Shown here in pieces: positions 26,554 to 35,209 of a stretch of DNA of 64,000 bases (positions are counted from its first letter, which is position 1; the number at the start of each line of letters is the position of its first letter). The notes under the pieces are model-generated. The model was not told where the DNA came from. It ran no database searches and was given only the letters and a program-made list of their open reading frames with translations. Source of the stretch: Planktothricoides raciborskii GIHE-MW2. Lineage in GTDB: Bacteria; Cyanobacteriota; Cyanobacteriia; Cyanobacteriales; Laspinemataceae. The stretch spans positions 3,769,001 to 3,833,000 of the forward strand of contig NZ_CP159837.1 of NCBI RefSeq assembly GCF_040564635.1. Reading direction: 5' to 3'. The translations under genes and the position numbers were made by a program.

Positions 26554-26670
26554 GGAAGCCCCTCACAGGGCTTCCCGAAGTGAGTTGTGAAACGAGTTAG
26601 GGATTTTACCTGGCCCGGAGAGGATAAGGGGTTTTTTGCTCTTGCTTTCTTCGCTACTCCGGGCCAGGTA
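26554..26670. repeat. Two consecutive inverted repeats
   Basis: ggaagccc / gggcttcc (26554-26575, loop 6 nt) is followed by tacctggcccggag (26607-26620) and its exact complement (26657-26670). It may be the remnant end of an insertion element or a structured 3' region of the RTX transcript. Confidence 0.5.
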
Positions 26671-26854
26671 GTCCCAGGTATCGTTTGGGCTTGTTGGATG
26701 TGTTTCCGACCCCAAAAACCTGAATTATTCTTAATGACTATATATTATTATTTTATTGGCAATTTGTCAAGTATTTTTAGATAAAATTTAAGTTTTACCG
26801 CCAATTATATGTCAATCTTTGGTGCGTTACGGCTATTAATGCTACTAAAATATG

Positions 26855-26916
26855 AACCACTAAGGCACAAAGGACACGAAGAAAAGATTCCTTTGTGCTC
26901 TTTGTGTCTTTGTGGT
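26855..26916. repeat. Inverted repeat of the accacaaagrcacaaag family
   Basis: aaccactaaggcacaaagga at 26855 and its complement-like arm tcctttgtgc...tttgtggt ending at 26916. It lies 33 bp past the stop of the second BDLP-type gene. Confidence 0.65.
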
Positions 26917-26949
26917 GAAATTCCCAAGAAAATTTAAACTACTAAACTA

Positions 26950-29025
26950 CTAAACAGGAGATGAGAGTAAATCTTGGTAAGCCGATTCGATAGTTTTTAG
27001 CTGGGAAAGTACCTCCCCATCCAACATTTTCAGGCGGCTTAATTCCTGAGCATAATCAATCTCTTGGGATTGCTTTTGTGCCACCAAGTTGTCAAGTTCC
27101 CCTTGACGAGATTTAATATCCGCATTCAGCCGCTTGCTGACTTCGCGATCGTAGTCATTAAAACATTGCTCAACTACATCATAAATCGATTGCCATTGAG
27201 ATTGGGCTAATTCTGGAAGGGATTTAATAAACTCTTTCTTGGTAGCTTTGATAAATTCTTTCCGGGCTTCATCTGCTTGTAAAGCCCCCACTCCTAAACC
27301 TAATAAAGGAATGCCGATTAAACCAATGGAAGCGAGGGGGCCGGCAAACAATAATAAAAAGGTACTAATGCCAATTACCGCCACATAATTGACCAGAATA
27401 TTTTTCCAATCAAATCCAGCACTAGCCATCACTACCCCAGCCACATTTCCCGTGGTTAAGGAGAAAAAACCCATTGCCCAACTCGCCCAAGATGGCGCAT
27501 CTTCTTCTAATTCAGTGTTAATTCCCCGGTGAATTTTTTGCCCGGTTAATTTCTCGTTAATCAGTTGAGTGACTTGAGTATAATTCGCCCCATATTTGGC
27601 AGCACTTTGGCTCAGTTGGGCAAAAGCATCAGCAATTTGTTTTTCGGCAATCAGTTCCCATTCGGCGATTTTTTCATTCAAATAACGCTCAAAAGCTTGC
27701 TGGAATTCCGCATTAAACTGTTCTCGTTTGCCCTTTTGCAGAGAATCTAAAAAACCGAGATTTGGCTGATACCGGACAAAATCCAATTCAAAAGTCTTGC
27801 CTAAATCTAAAATATAGGTGCGAAAAGAATCGGCCACTTTTTTGGCTTGCCGATCGCGCATTTCCCCAATTTCTTCCTGGAAGCGATCGCGAATATCCGT
27901 CAACATTTCAAACTCTGGGGACACCGACGCAATTCGATTTTTCAACTCTTGCAAATCTTCCCCTAACAAAGGAATTCGACGGGCGATCGCATCATGGCAA
28001 TGGTTATAACTTTGACGGGCTAAAGTTCGCGCTTGGCGAAGTTCTGCCACCGCTCTTTCTTGAGTCAAAAACGTATTCAAAGCCGCCATAAAACCAGGAA
28101 ACCCCGTTCCTTCTAGGCTATCTTCTGGGTGTTTTAAGCGGCGGCGCAAAGCATTAAGAGAACATAGCTCAAAGACTCGTTCATCATAAACATTTGCCCC
28201 ATTAATTTGACAATATTCTGCCAGATTAGTTTGGAAAAATTGCCGCAGTTTTGCCTCTGCCTCCGCCAATTCTGCCCCATCATCTATATCAACCAGACCC
28301 AGGCGAATTTCATCCCAACCATTAATCAGGAAAAACACATTTAACCCGCGATCTTTGATATAATTATCTAAATAGCGCCGCTCATTCAACGTCAAAGGTT
28401 GCGAAGCCCGTAACACAAACAAAATAGCTTGACTATTATGCACATAATTTAACGATAACTCGTTGCGGGCTTCCGTATCATTCAGACCGGGACTATCCAC
28501 AATTTCCACCCCTTTTTCTAAAAGAGGTAAAGGATACTCGACTACCGCATAGTTAACATTAGGAAATGCGGCCTGATTTTCTCTTTCCAGCTTTTTCCCT
28601 TCATCGGGGTCGATAGTATATTTTTGCTTGAAAGTATTAAAATCGATAGTTTCTGGCAGTTTGCCTTCCTTAAAATAAACCGTAACTTTTTTTTCTAGGC
28701 CATAACGTAACACCGTCAGCAATGCCGTACAAGGATTCACATCACTGGGTAATAAATTTTCCCCAATCAGCGCATTCAGTAACGTACTTTTACCCCGTTT
28801 CATATCGCCCAAAACCAGCAGTCTAAATACTCCTGATTTTAGATTTTGGCTGGCTAATTTCAGGTCATCAATATCCGCGTCTAGTCCGAATTTTCCTGAG
28901 TGAGTTTCGGCAACTTCTTCTGACTTAGACAAAATTTCAGCCATTGTTCCCAGATAGTCCGCCACATTCGAGCGGATACTGGCAACTCGATCTAAGTTAT
29001 TAATTAATCTGGTACTTTCCATCAT
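26950..29025 (-). CDS. Bacterial dynamin-like protein, BDLP type (paralogue)
   Basis: This 691-residue protein is co-linear with the 19145 gene over its whole length. It has G1 GDMKRGKSTLLNALIGENLL, G2 NPCTALLTVLRYG, G3 DSPGLNDTEARNELSLNYVH, and NGWD at G4. The paddle region (about 545-590; ILVNYVAVIGISTFLLLFAG) is as hydrophobic as in its paralogue but different in sequence, while the GTPase core is nearly the same, which suggests the two co-assemble with distinct membrane contacts. It probably deforms or repairs the cytoplasmic or thylakoid membrane. A small membrane-protein gene lies 116 bp upstream on the same strand. Confidence 0.92.
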   Translation of the reverse strand: MMESTRLINNLDRVASIRSNVADYLGTMAEILSKSEEVAETHSGKFGLDADIDDLKLASQNLKSGVFRLLVLGDMKRGKSTLLNALIGENLLPSDVNPCTALLTVLRYGLEKKVTVYFKEGKLPETIDFNTFKQKYTIDPDEGKKLERENQAAFPNVNYAVVEYPLPLLEKGVEIVDSPGLNDTEARNELSLNYVHNSQAILFVLRASQPLTLNERRYLDNYIKDRGLNVFFLINGWDEIRLGLVDIDDGAELAEAEAKLRQFFQTNLAEYCQINGANVYDERVFELCSLNALRRRLKHPEDSLEGTGFPGFMAALNTFLTQERAVAELRQARTLARQSYNHCHDAIARRIPLLGEDLQELKNRIASVSPEFEMLTDIRDRFQEEIGEMRDRQAKKVADSFRTYILDLGKTFELDFVRYQPNLGFLDSLQKGKREQFNAEFQQAFERYLNEKIAEWELIAEKQIADAFAQLSQSAAKYGANYTQVTQLINEKLTGQKIHRGINTELEEDAPSWASWAMGFFSLTTGNVAGVVMASAGFDWKNILVNYVAVIGISTFLLLFAGPLASIGLIGIPLLGLGVGALQADEARKEFIKATKKEFIKSLPELAQSQWQSIYDVVEQCFNDYDREVSKRLNADIKSRQGELDNLVAQKQSQEIDYAQELSRLKMLDGEVLSQLKTIESAYQDLLSSPV

Positions 29026-29045
29026 GGTAATGATTCCGAGTAACT

Positions 29046-29129
29046 ATTATAGAGGTTATTATCGGGATTACAGAGTTTTTCTGGATTCCCGCGCGGGAAT
29101 GACAGGTTTTTTTGTAATTCATAACTCTG
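29046..29129. repeat. Dispersed hairpin element, copy A
   Basis: About 85 bp centred on attcccgcgcgggaat. An inverted copy is at 48755-48842, where flanking phrases (gaattacaaaaaaac, ctctgtaat, gataataac) also match. It lies in the gap between the small membrane-protein gene and the dynamin gene. Confidence 0.75.
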
Positions 29130-29141
29130 AGAAGTGCTGTA

Positions 29142-29474
29142 TTATTTGACATTCACATCATCAGAGTCAAAGAAAATTTTGTAGGAAAACCAAGCAATTC
29201 CCCCAACAATAATAAATCCAGCAATCCATGCGCCTAGCTGAATTGCGGCAATTCCGATTACCACGACTCCGACAAATTTACCAATTTTAATTGCTTGTCT
29301 AGTCCATCGTTTCAGCTTATTTTCTGGCGGTGTATCTGGCACAGTTTTATAAAGAGGCGGTTCTTTTTGGTAGAGTTCATGCTCTAATTCCCTCAGTCGA
29401 ATCGCCCGTTCGCGCTCTTCGATTTCTTTTTGTTTTGCCTCTAAGTCTTTTTCTGGGTTGTTAGAATTATTCAT
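29142..29474 (-). CDS. Small coiled-coil membrane protein next to dynamin
   Basis: The 110-residue protein has a charged coiled coil (about 8-40; AKQKEIEERERAIRLRELEH), a Pro-rich linker, then two hydrophobic segments (about 70-85 and 87-102; GVVVIGIAAIQLGAWIAGFI, GGIAWFSYKIF) and an acidic tail. I do not recognise the family. Its position upstream of the second BDLP gene on the same strand, with a 116-bp spacer, suggests a membrane partner or anchor for the dynamin, an inference from context only. Its ATG is at 29472-29474, with TAGAAGGGG (AAGGGG core) about 10 nt before it. Confidence 0.6.
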   Translation of the reverse strand: MNNSNNPEKDLEAKQKEIEERERAIRLRELEHELYQKEPPLYKTVPDTPPENKLKRWTRQAIKIGKFVGVVVIGIAAIQLGAWIAGFIIVGGIAWFSYKIFFDSDDVNVK

Positions 29475-29840
29475 TTGATTTCACCCCTTCTATCTGGAAA
29501 AATTAATTCATTCAGATTGAATTAATTCATCTCTATTCCAATTATTGATTAAGCGAAAGTTTAATTGGTTTAGCCACATCTTTTATTATATTACCATATT
29601 TAATTCAGTTAACAATTCTTGATGATGGCGAAGAAACCCGGTTTCTGCGTTAACTTTGGCCAAATTACAAAGATTTTATTAAGAAACCCGGTTTCTGAAA
29701 GCCCCAAAAAAACCATCTGCTATAAGGCCAAATCACAAAAATTTAAGAAAAAAACCCGGTTTCTGTTCCCTCTGGGGACGAATGCGATCGCTTTAAGATA
29801 AAATTGCCTCACATTCACCGAAAGAACGAACCATTGCCTC
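29475..29840. other. Intergenic region with three palindromes
   Basis: This 366-bp gap lies between divergent genes. It holds agaaacccggtttct-type palindromes at about 29631, 29680 and 29752. I cannot point to a promoter for ilvA. Confidence 0.55.
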
Positions 29841-31352
29841 ATGCGTTGCGATTACCTGGTACAAATTCTCACCGCCCGTGTCTATGATGTTGCCCAAGAA
29901 ACGCCTCTAGAATTAGCCACAAACCTCTCAGCCCGACTCAATAATAAACTGCTGCTAAAGCGAGAGGATATGCAGTCAGTTTTTTCCTTCAAGTTGCGGG
30001 GGGCATATAACAAAATGGCCCAACTGCCCCCAGAAGAACTTGCCCAAGGAGTCATTGCCGCCTCCGCAGGCAACCACGCCCAAGGAGTCGCCCTGTCAGC
30101 CCGTCACCTAGGCACCCAAGCGATTATCGTCATGCCCGTGACCACCCCCCAAGTGAAAATTGATGCGGTCAAAGCCAGAGGCGGACAAGTGGTATTACAT
30201 GGGGAAACCTATGACGAAGCCTACGCCCACGCCCGTCAACTCGAAGTAGAAAAAGGCTTAACTTTTATTCATCCCTTTGACGATCCTGACGTGATCGCCG
30301 GTCAGGGAACTATTGGCATGGAAATTTTACGCCAATATCAGCAGCCAATTCATGCCATTTTTGTCGCCATTGGTGGCGGCGGGTTAATTTCCGGCATTGC
30401 CGCTTATGTGAAACGGTTGCGCCCAGAAATCAAGATTATTGGGGTGGAACCCGTTGATGCGGATGCCATGCATCAATCCCTCAAAGCCAGAAAACGGGTG
30501 AAATTGTCCCAGGTGGGCTTATTTGCCGATGGGGTAGCGGTCCGAGAAGTGGGGGAAGAAACCTTTCGCCTCTGTCAAGAATATGTGGATGACATTATTT
30601 TGGTGGATACGGACGATACTTGCGCCGCGATTAAAGATGTGTTTGAGGATACCCGGTCAATCTTAGAACCCGCTGGGGCATTGGCGATCGCTGGGGCAAA
30701 AGCTTATGTGGAGAGAACACAAATCCGAGGACAAACCCTGGTTGCCGTCGCTTGCGGCGCTAACATGAACTTCGATCGCCTCCGGTTTGTGGCGGAACGG
30801 GCGGAATTTGGGGAACGTCGGGAAGCCATCTTTGCCGTCACCATTCCCGAAACCCCTGGCAGTTTGCGGCGATTTTGCGACTGCTTGGGCAAACGGCAGC
30901 TTACCGAATTTAACTATCGCATCGCCGATCAAAAACAAGCCCATATTTTTGTTGGGGTGCAAGTCACCAACCGGGCTGATGCCGTGAAAATCGTGGAAAC
31001 CTTTGAAGCCAATGGCTTAAAAACCCTCGATTTAACCGATGACGAACTGACCAAAATGCACTTGCGGCACATGGTTGGCGGACATTCTCCCCTCGCGCAT
31101 AATGAGTTACTGTACCGCTTCGAGTTTCCCGAACGTCCCGGCGCCCTAATGAAATTTGTCGCCTCCATGAGTCCCAACTGGAATATCAGCCTATTTCACT
31201 ATAGAAATAATGGCGCGGACTATGGCCGAATTGTGGTCGGAATGCAAGTTCCTCCAGAAGAAATGCAGGAATGGCAAGCATTTCTCGATACCCTCGGTTA
31301 TCGCTACTGGGATGAAAATCATAATCCGGCTTATCAGTTATTTTTGGCCTAG
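29841..31352 (+). CDS. ilvA: Threonine ammonia-lyase (biosynthetic threonine deaminase)
   Basis: This 503-residue PLP enzyme converts threonine to 2-oxobutanoate and ammonia, the first step toward isoleucine. SFKLRGAYNKM places the PLP lysine at Lys51. ASAGNHAQGVAL follows, and GGGGLISG binds the PLP phosphate. Two ACT-like regulatory domains fill the C-terminal third (about 325-500; FAVTIPETPGSLRRF and RFEFPERPGALMKFV), the two-domain form that gives isoleucine feedback inhibition. The ATG at 29841 matches the usual N-terminus (YLVQILTARVYDVAQETPLE). No leader-peptide attenuator is visible. Confidence 0.95.
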   Translation: MRCDYLVQILTARVYDVAQETPLELATNLSARLNNKLLLKREDMQSVFSFKLRGAYNKMAQLPPEELAQGVIAASAGNHAQGVALSARHLGTQAIIVMPVTTPQVKIDAVKARGGQVVLHGETYDEAYAHARQLEVEKGLTFIHPFDDPDVIAGQGTIGMEILRQYQQPIHAIFVAIGGGGLISGIAAYVKRLRPEIKIIGVEPVDADAMHQSLKARKRVKLSQVGLFADGVAVREVGEETFRLCQEYVDDIILVDTDDTCAAIKDVFEDTRSILEPAGALAIAGAKAYVERTQIRGQTLVAVACGANMNFDRLRFVAERAEFGERREAIFAVTIPETPGSLRRFCDCLGKRQLTEFNYRIADQKQAHIFVGVQVTNRADAVKIVETFEANGLKTLDLTDDELTKMHLRHMVGGHSPLAHNELLYRFEFPERPGALMKFVASMSPNWNISLFHYRNNGADYGRIVVGMQVPPEEMQEWQAFLDTLGYRYWDENHNPAYQLFLA

Positions 31353-31836
31353 TTAGGGTTCAGAAACCTGGAGGGGTGGGAAACCTGGAGGGGTTAGAAA
31401 CCGGGTTTCTATGTAGGGGCCTGTGGGGTGGCAAAGGTTAACTGAAGAAACCCGGTTTCTTGTCCCTGGGGTGGCAGAAACCTGGAGGGGTTAGAAACCG
31501 GGTTTCTATGTAGGGGCCTGTGGGGTGGCAAAGGTTAACTGAAGAAACCCGGTTTCTTGTCCCTGGGGTGGCAGAAACCTGGAGGGGTTAGAAACCGGGT
31601 TTCTATGTAGGGGCTTGTGGGGTGGCAAAGGTTAACTGAAGAAACCCGGTTTCTTGTCCCTGGGGTGGCAGAAACCTGGAGGGGTTAGAAACCGGGTTTC
31701 TATGTAGGGGCCTGTGGGGTGGCAAAGGTTAACTGAAGAAACCCGGTTTCTTGTCCCGGTTTCTTGTTTGCCGAAGTATTTTTAAACATCTAAATAGCAT
31801 AAAATAAAAAGAGATGACCCCTAGAATCTTTTAAGA
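31353..31836. other. Intergenic region filled by 97-bp repeat array
   Basis: Apart from 70 bp before the next gene, the region is the repeat array at 31380-31767. Confidence 0.7.
31380..31767. repeat. 97-bp tandem repeat, four copies, two palindromes each
   Basis: Starts of gaaacctggaggggtt at 31380, 31477, 31574 and 31671 give an exact 97-bp period. Each copy has one agaaaccgggtttct and one agaaacccggtttct with ggggcctgtggggtggcaaa between. Copies are nearly identical, so the expansion is recent. The spacer differs from the arrays at 22 kb and 26 kb. Confidence 0.92.
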
Positions 31837-32283
31837 ATGGCAGGACAACCCTTTCTGACAGATCCCCAAAGAAAACGACTCCAAAAGGCTTTACGAGAAA
31901 GCGAATGCCCTAGATTTCGGGAGCACGCCCTGATTCTCCTGTTGAAACATGACGGCAAAACCTATGAGGAAATTGCTGACTTTATTGGGTGTTCTTATAG
32001 AACCGTGGCTTATTGGTGCGTACATGGGGATCCAGACAATCTCGAAACCATGAAAGACCGACGGGAACAGGGGAATTATCGCAAAGCAGACAGTGATTAT
32101 ATCGACTTATTGCTTAAAATCGTTCATCAAAAGCCTAATGAATTGGGCTATGAAAGTGAATTTTGGACCAGTGGACGATTAGCGGCTTATCTGGCTGAAA
32201 AAACCGGAATTGAATTAAGTGGCACTCAGGTGATCCGCATTTTGCGTAAGCATAAAGTCCGCTTGCCCCGCAGTCGAGTTTAA
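31837..32283 (+). CDS. IS630-type transposase HTH domain, stand-alone
   Basis: The 148-residue protein is the DNA-binding part of an IS630-family transposase: a homeodomain-like HTH (about 8-65; HALILLLKHDGKTYEEIADF, SYRTVAYW), then a second winged-helix part (about 100-145; FWTSGRLAAYLAEKTGIELS, GTQVIRILRKHK). The DDE catalytic half that should follow after about residue 140 is missing; the next 110 bp have no such frame. It may be a remnant, a first ORF whose partner has gone, or a domesticated DNA-binding protein. It lies just after the 97-bp palindromic repeat array, and TA-flanked MITEs exist nearby (37331-37497). Confidence 0.7.
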   Translation: MAGQPFLTDPQRKRLQKALRESECPRFREHALILLLKHDGKTYEEIADFIGCSYRTVAYWCVHGDPDNLETMKDRREQGNYRKADSDYIDLLLKIVHQKPNELGYESEFWTSGRLAAYLAEKTGIELSGTQVIRILRKHKVRLPRSRV

Positions 32284-32334
32284 TTGGCGCGATCACCCCT
32301 GTGCGGCTAGATCCAGAAGCGGATTCGCTCGCGC

Positions 32335-32352
32335 AGCGGTGCGGAGCACTTT
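32335..32352. repeat. Dispersed repeat agcggtgcggagcacttt, copy 1
   Basis: This 18-bp sequence is identical to 43885-43902, which lies inside the signal peptide of a secreted protein. Confidence 0.75.
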
Positions 32353-32395
32353 GGCGGGTTCGTGGGTGCTGTCCCCCGTTACCCCCCATCATTGT

Positions 32396-32878
32396 TTAAG
32401 CGTCGCGAGTCCGGGCTAAAGTTTCCCCCACGGCTAAACGAACATCTTTAAGTTGAGTAATCACGGAACGAGTAATTAATTTTCCAGACTCTACGACCAC
32501 TTCCCCAGTCAGAGGGTGAAGTAAAGGTTGTTCCGTTCGTCTGCCAATTAATGCTTCAATATCTTCGATCGCGTCAATATACATACCAGCGGGCACTTCT
32601 ACCACCACCCCTTCACCCAGGACTCGTGACTGACAGGCAAGGCGAGAATTGGGTTTGGCGGTGGTAATCACTTCTAGGGTGCGCTGTTCCCGTTTAGAGA
32701 TGCCGGAAAGACTTTCCATCCCGTCTTTGATGTAAACATGGCAAGTCGCGCACATTCCCCGTCCGCCACATTCTTTGAGAACGTGCAAGTCTTCTTGCAA
32801 CAGTGCGGATAAAAGATTAGCGTTAGTCTGAATTTCCGTATTTTGGGCGATCGGTTCTAGCCTGACAGTTTTAACCAT
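32396..32878 (-). CDS. 2Fe-2S plant-type ferredoxin with C-terminal extension
   Basis: The 160-residue protein has the plant-type [2Fe-2S] motif C-x5-C-x2-C (ECGGRGMCATCHVYI, about 37-50) and the fourth Cys in RLACQSR (about 82). A C-terminal part of about 60 residues (ALIGRRTEQPLLHPLTGEVV) goes beyond the about 97 residues of photosynthetic ferredoxins. It is an electron carrier, but the donor and acceptor are unknown. Similar extended ferredoxins occur in many cyanobacteria. No redox partner gene is adjacent. The gap to the previous gene holds one copy of the agcggtgcggagcacttt repeat (32335-32352). Confidence 0.85.
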   Translation of the reverse strand: MVKTVRLEPIAQNTEIQTNANLLSALLQEDLHVLKECGGRGMCATCHVYIKDGMESLSGISKREQRTLEVITTAKPNSRLACQSRVLGEGVVVEVPAGMYIDAIEDIEALIGRRTEQPLLHPLTGEVVVESGKLITRSVITQLKDVRLAVGETLARTRDA

Positions 32879-33085
32879 ATTGTGCTGATGAGCGTGTAAT
32901 CTATTTAAATCTATAACTCAATCAGCGGTGATTGTGGGCAAAAGCGGCGGCAAAGGTAAATTTTTATTTGAGTCAGTACGGTGCAGGGACAAAATTAGCA
33001 CAAAAAATACAAATTGCTTCGATGTTCACATCGGAGCGACAATAATCATAGTTTAAGTGGCATAACATGGGGGCAAACCAGCCGT

Positions 33086-35059
33086 ATGAAGGAGTGGGTT
33101 CAAGATAGTAAATCGCGGTCTCTTAGCCGACAGCTTCCGAAATACCGCGTTTTGGCCCGGGTGGGACAGGGACAATTTGGCCAGGTTTTTTGTGCCGTAG
33201 AACGGCAAACCGGCCAACTGGTGGCATTGAAGGAAATCACCCACCGTCGCTTATCCACATCTAAGTTTTTACGAGAATTGGGGTCACTGTTGACCTTACA
33301 ACATCCCAACATTGTCACCTGTCGCGCTTTTGAAGCCACCACCACGGCGCGATATTTGGTCATGGATTACTGTGAAGGCGGCACCTTGCGTGAGTTGCTA
33401 GAGTCGGAAAATTCCCTTTCCTTGGGTGAAGCCTTAACTATTATGCAAGGAATTCTGGCGGGACTAGAACAAGCTCACCGTCACGGAATTATTCACTGTG
33501 ATATTAAGCCAGAAAATATCCTCCTGGGATTAGATGCCGGGATGTGGTTGCCGCGCTTATCGGATTTTGGCATTGCCCGTCGCTTGTCAGAAATCGCTCA
33601 AAATCGAGGCACCGTAGAATCAGCGGACGGGAGTATTGATGTGGTGGGAGCGCCTGCTTATACGTCCCCGGAAGCATTTTATGGGATGTATTCTCGCTCC
33701 TCGGATATTTATGCGATGGGAATTGTGTTTTTTGAACTGTTGCTGGGTGATCGTCCTTTTACGGGAATACCAGAACGGTTGATGTGGGCGCATTTAAATC
33801 AACCCCTGGAAATTCCCGTTGGTCTGCCAGAACCTTTGCAGGCCATTTTGAAACAGGCTTTGGCCAAGTTGAAAGGGCGCCGCTATGGGACAGCGGCAAA
33901 AATGTCAGAGGCGATCGCGCAAGTAATGAATCATCCAGAGATTTTACCCTTGATGGCAAGACCTCTGCCCTTCAAAGAAGCTGACCCCAACAAAGATGAG
34001 GACAGAATACAAGTGCCAAATATTTGTATCTTTGACCAGCAAGAATTACCTGGTGTTTTAACAGGTCTATGTTCAGGACATGGTAATCTTTACGGAATTT
34101 TCCAGCAAAACACAGTTTTGAACTGGCAGCCATGCCAAACCGAGGCAATACACCTAAATTTCCCAGAACCGGTTCAGGAAATTATCCCTTTGGCAAATAG
34201 CTGTTTAGTGAGTACCTGTGAGTTAGACCCAGGGAAAAGCGGATCGATTTACTGGGTATCGGCAAAATCTAGGCAACCTCACCGCTTGTTGAAGTTTAAA
34301 CAAGGGTTTACGGTAGCGGCTGACCCTTGTGGTCAATCGTTGGTGGTGGCAGTTTTGAGCCAGCCGGAAAAAAAGACTCTGCGATTTGGGTTTTATTCCT
34401 TGGGAACCGATCAAGATGGAAACAAACCACCGCCGGTGAAGTTGTTAAAAAGCCTTTCTCTGTCCGTGGGTATGTTGCCCCAGTTGATGTTTCTGGATCG
34501 CCGTCATGTATTAAGCGTCTGGCACAGCCGCGAAGCCAAAAAGCCCCAAACTATCTTTAAGATGTATAGCCGTAAGGGGACGCAGATGGGTTCGGTGCGA
34601 TCGCCTCTTCTCTTTGAGCGACTGATTTTCACCGATGCCCCAGGGATTTTGTTTGGCATTGTCCGGGAGCCCAGACCCGCCGTCTGGCGGATCCAGCTTT
34701 TCCCCATGCAACTGATGCGAATTCCCCTAGAAACCATGCCAACTTGTTTATCTCCCATCCCCGGAGGCTGTCTGTTAGCCAATGCTAAAGGTGAAATCAC
34801 CTGTTTGGATCGCCAAGGACAGAATAATGGTAAGTTTCAATTTGGCTTCCAGGCTCCCCTGGGATTTGGGTTTTGGACTGGAACAGAAGCTGAAACCGCT
34901 GAAACCACCGCTGAAACCACCGCTGAAACCGCTGAAACCACCGCTGAAACCAAAGATATCACCAACATCACCAACAATTTTCTCGGTCTAGCTGGGGTCA
35001 CAGAGGCGGCGAATGGTAGCTGTATTTCTTTTATTCAAATCAAGAAACCGGGTTTCTGA
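33086..35059 (+). CDS. Ser/Thr protein kinase (Hanks type)
   Basis: From the ATG at 33086 the product has 657 residues. The kinase domain (about 20-290) shows GQGQFGQV, the ATP-binding Lys49 (VALKE), HCDIKPENILL (catalytic loop), SDFGIAR (metal-binding), APAYTSPEA. An earlier in-frame start at 33014 is not supported by homology. The part after about 320 resembles a beta-rich sensor region but I do not recognise it. Near the C-terminus there is a Thr/Glu repeat (AETTAETTAETAETTAETK, encoded by a tandem gctgaaaccacc DNA repeat, 34885-34955). The last residues (KKPGF) come from an AGAAACC palindrome that supplies the stop context. The target is unknown. Confidence 0.88.
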   Translation: MKEWVQDSKSRSLSRQLPKYRVLARVGQGQFGQVFCAVERQTGQLVALKEITHRRLSTSKFLRELGSLLTLQHPNIVTCRAFEATTTARYLVMDYCEGGTLRELLESENSLSLGEALTIMQGILAGLEQAHRHGIIHCDIKPENILLGLDAGMWLPRLSDFGIARRLSEIAQNRGTVESADGSIDVVGAPAYTSPEAFYGMYSRSSDIYAMGIVFFELLLGDRPFTGIPERLMWAHLNQPLEIPVGLPEPLQAILKQALAKLKGRRYGTAAKMSEAIAQVMNHPEILPLMARPLPFKEADPNKDEDRIQVPNICIFDQQELPGVLTGLCSGHGNLYGIFQQNTVLNWQPCQTEAIHLNFPEPVQEIIPLANSCLVSTCELDPGKSGSIYWVSAKSRQPHRLLKFKQGFTVAADPCGQSLVVAVLSQPEKKTLRFGFYSLGTDQDGNKPPPVKLLKSLSLSVGMLPQLMFLDRRHVLSVWHSREAKKPQTIFKMYSRKGTQMGSVRSPLLFERLIFTDAPGILFGIVREPRPAVWRIQLFPMQLMRIPLETMPTCLSPIPGGCLLANAKGEITCLDRQGQNNGKFQFGFQAPLGFGFWTGTEAETAETTAETTAETAETTAETKDITNITNNFLGLAGVTEAANGSCISFIQIKKPGF

Positions 35060-35172
35060 ATTTAAGTGCTGATTTTTGGCCTAAATTGACACATAAACCC
35101 GGTTTCTGCCCCAAGTTTCTGAATTTAAGTGCTGATTTTTGGCCTAAATTGACACATAAACCCGGTTTCTGG
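35042..35172. repeat. Palindrome plus 62-bp direct duplication after kinase
   Basis: The first palindrome ends the kinase reading frame. The following block, tgctgatttttggcctaaat then gacacataaacccggtttctg, occurs twice with a 62-bp period. Confidence 0.8.
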
Positions 35173-35209
35173 AAATCTAGAGTATCAACATACAACATCA
35201 ACTTCAAAA

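Larger units (their letters stand above)
26290..26949. other. Repeat-rich region after the RTX gene
   Basis: It contains six palindromes (26298-26540), a compact hairpin (26554-26575), a wide 14-bp inverted repeat (26607-26670) and the third accacaaag element (26855-26916). A rightward frame at 26587-26784 spans the inverted repeat and is not called. Confidence 0.6.

Noticed and set aside
26587-26784. Rightward ORF after the RTX gene
   Set aside because: It spans the wide inverted repeat and has no coding features.
31380-31767. Tandem repeat as a possible CRISPR or centromere-like site
   Set aside because: Four near-identical 97-bp copies, no unique spacers, and no partition or replication genes nearby.
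33014-33085. N-terminal extension of the kinase
   Set aside because: The extra 24 residues have no family counterpart; the ATG at 33086 starts just before the kinase domain.
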